This document shows, piece after piece, positions 6,250-6,938 of a DNA stretch of 6,938 nt. A program made the translations under genes and the position numbers. Every line of letters begins with the position of its first letter. Position 1 is the stretch's first letter. The notes beneath the pieces were generated by a model. That model searched no databases. It was given only the letters and a program-made list of their open reading frames with translations, and was not told the origin of the DNA. Source of the stretch: Candidatus Rokuibacteriota bacterium. GTDB taxonomy: Bacteria > Methylomirabilota > Methylomirabilia > Rokubacteriales > CSP1-6. The DNA lies in assembly GCA_016206385.1 (NCBI GenBank), contig JACQRS010000044.1:1-6938 (forward strand). The letters are read 5' to 3'.

Positions 6250-6938
6250 TACAGGCGGAGGGACATCAGCTCGTCGGCGAAGATCACCTCGCCGTCGTAG
6301 ACCTTCCGCACGTCGCCGATGCCCTTCTCCATGGGGCCGTGCGACGCCAGGTGCGGGCCGACGTGCACCAGGACCAGCTTCTTGACGCCAGCCTCGCGCG
6401 CCATCTCCGCTGCGCCGGTGGTGCCGCACTGGCCCGGGGCCTCGCCGTTGGCCTTCATCCGCTCCTGGTCGTCCCAGCACATGCAGAGCATCATGTCCGC
6501 GCCCCGCGCCAGATCCACGACGGTCCGGCACGGCTGCGTGTCGCCGGTGAAGACGACGCTCCCCTCCGCGCTGTCGAGCCGGTAGGCCAGCGAGTCGAGC
6601 CACGGCTGAACATGCTCGGCGGGAGCCGCGGTCACCCACCACTCCTGTCCCCGATGGATGAGGCCGGGGCCAACGTCCTTGGCTATGACGGCCGGTGGCT
6701 TCCGGGGCAGCGTGCCGCCCCGGTTCACGTGGACCCGCTGGCTGAGCGGATGGTTCACGCGCGCCTTCCAGTCGTGGGCGAAGGCGCCATTGTCCCCCAG
6801 GATCCGCTCGGTGATGGTCTCCGTGAGCGTCGGGCCGTACACCCGGAGGGGGTTCTCCTTCCCGATCGACTGGTCCCAGCGGCAGAGCAGGAAGCACGGA
6901 TAGTCCACGTCGTGGTCGAAGTGGTGGTGGGTGAAGAA
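6249..6938 (-). CDS. MBL-fold metallo-hydrolase, RNase Z-like; 5' end outside window
   Basis: The frame is open to the right edge and gives 229 visible residues, so the N-terminus is missing. Counting from the edge, the metal motif HxHxDH appears at once as THHHFDHD (H4, H6, D8, H9). Later ligands follow in RNase Z order: a histidine in AEHVQPWL (H109), the bridging aspartate in VVFTGDTQP (D133), and a C-terminal histidine in LVLVHVGPHLASHG (H192, with H196 close by). LVHVGPH sits where RNase Z has LTHFSxR. The fold is therefore a dinuclear-metal hydrolase of the RNase Z/arylsulfatase-like branch. Many such proteins are small-molecule hydrolases (sulfatases, phosphodiesterases, lactonases), and tRNA processing is not shown. 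The LCMCWDD stretch (151-157) is unusually sulphur-rich. The GTG at 6908 cannot be the true start because the metal motif lies before it. It overlaps the aldo/keto reductase by one base. Confidence 0.85.
   Translation of the reverse strand, partial: FFTHHHFDHDVDYPCFLLCRWDQSIGKENPLRVYGPTLTETITERILGDNGAFAHDWKARVNHPLSQRVHVNRGGTLPRKPPAVIAKDVGPGLIHRGQEWWVTAAPAEHVQPWLDSLAYRLDSAEGSVVFTGDTQPCRTVVDLARGADMMLCMCWDDQERMKANGEAPGQCGTTGAAEMAREAGVKKLVLVHVGPHLASHGPMEKGIGDVRKVYDGEVIFADELMSLRL

Noticed and set aside
6250..6897. Upstream extension of the aldo/keto reductase frame
   Set aside because: The extension reads as proline- and arginine-rich nonsense and covers the well-supported hydrolase gene in another frame; the family start motif fits ATG 6249.

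Overview
The window is GC-rich bacterial DNA of roughly two-thirds G+C by eye, densely packed and without RNA genes, CRISPR arrays or insertion sequences. It encodes a ComEA/ComEC DNA-uptake pair and has one locally AT-rich spot carrying a sigma-54-type promoter. Gene content and composition would fit an uncultivated soil or sediment lineage such as Rokubacteria/Methylomirabilota, but that assignment is an impression from memory and was not tested.

Layout: (1) bases 1-2186, + strand, hold three tightly spaced genes that look like one transcript. They are the C-terminal part of a zinc-type medium-chain dehydrogenase, a SAM-dependent methyltransferase with an N-terminal winged-helix domain, and a small membrane-anchored helix-hairpin-helix protein of ComEA type. 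(2) A 128-bp gap holds a plausible sigma-70 promoter, followed by a full-length comEC (2315-4702), whose product is the inner-membrane channel and nuclease of DNA uptake. (3) A 230-bp gap (4703-4932) contains an AT-rich patch and an exact TGGCAC-N5-TTGC sigma-54 core. (4) Next is a small helical, unrecognised gene (4933-5446) whose reading frame is broken by one extra base near 5125. (5) On the opposite strand, an incomplete RNase Z-like metallo-beta-lactamase-fold hydrolase (from the right edge to 6249) is joined through a TAATG overlap to a YeaE-like aldo/keto reductase (6249-5443). The reductase ends tail to tail with the broken gene inside a shared CTAG.

How the genes work together: ComEA (DNA receptor) and ComEC (transmembrane channel) form the core of transformation across the cytoplasmic membrane. 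The dehydrogenase and methyltransferase upstream look metabolic and are probably only co-transcribed neighbours. The hydrolase and reductase appear translationally coupled and may act on related small molecules, with unknown substrates. The most unusual part is the sigma-54 promoter facing the frameshifted small gene; nothing here amounts to a demonstrable new multi-gene system.
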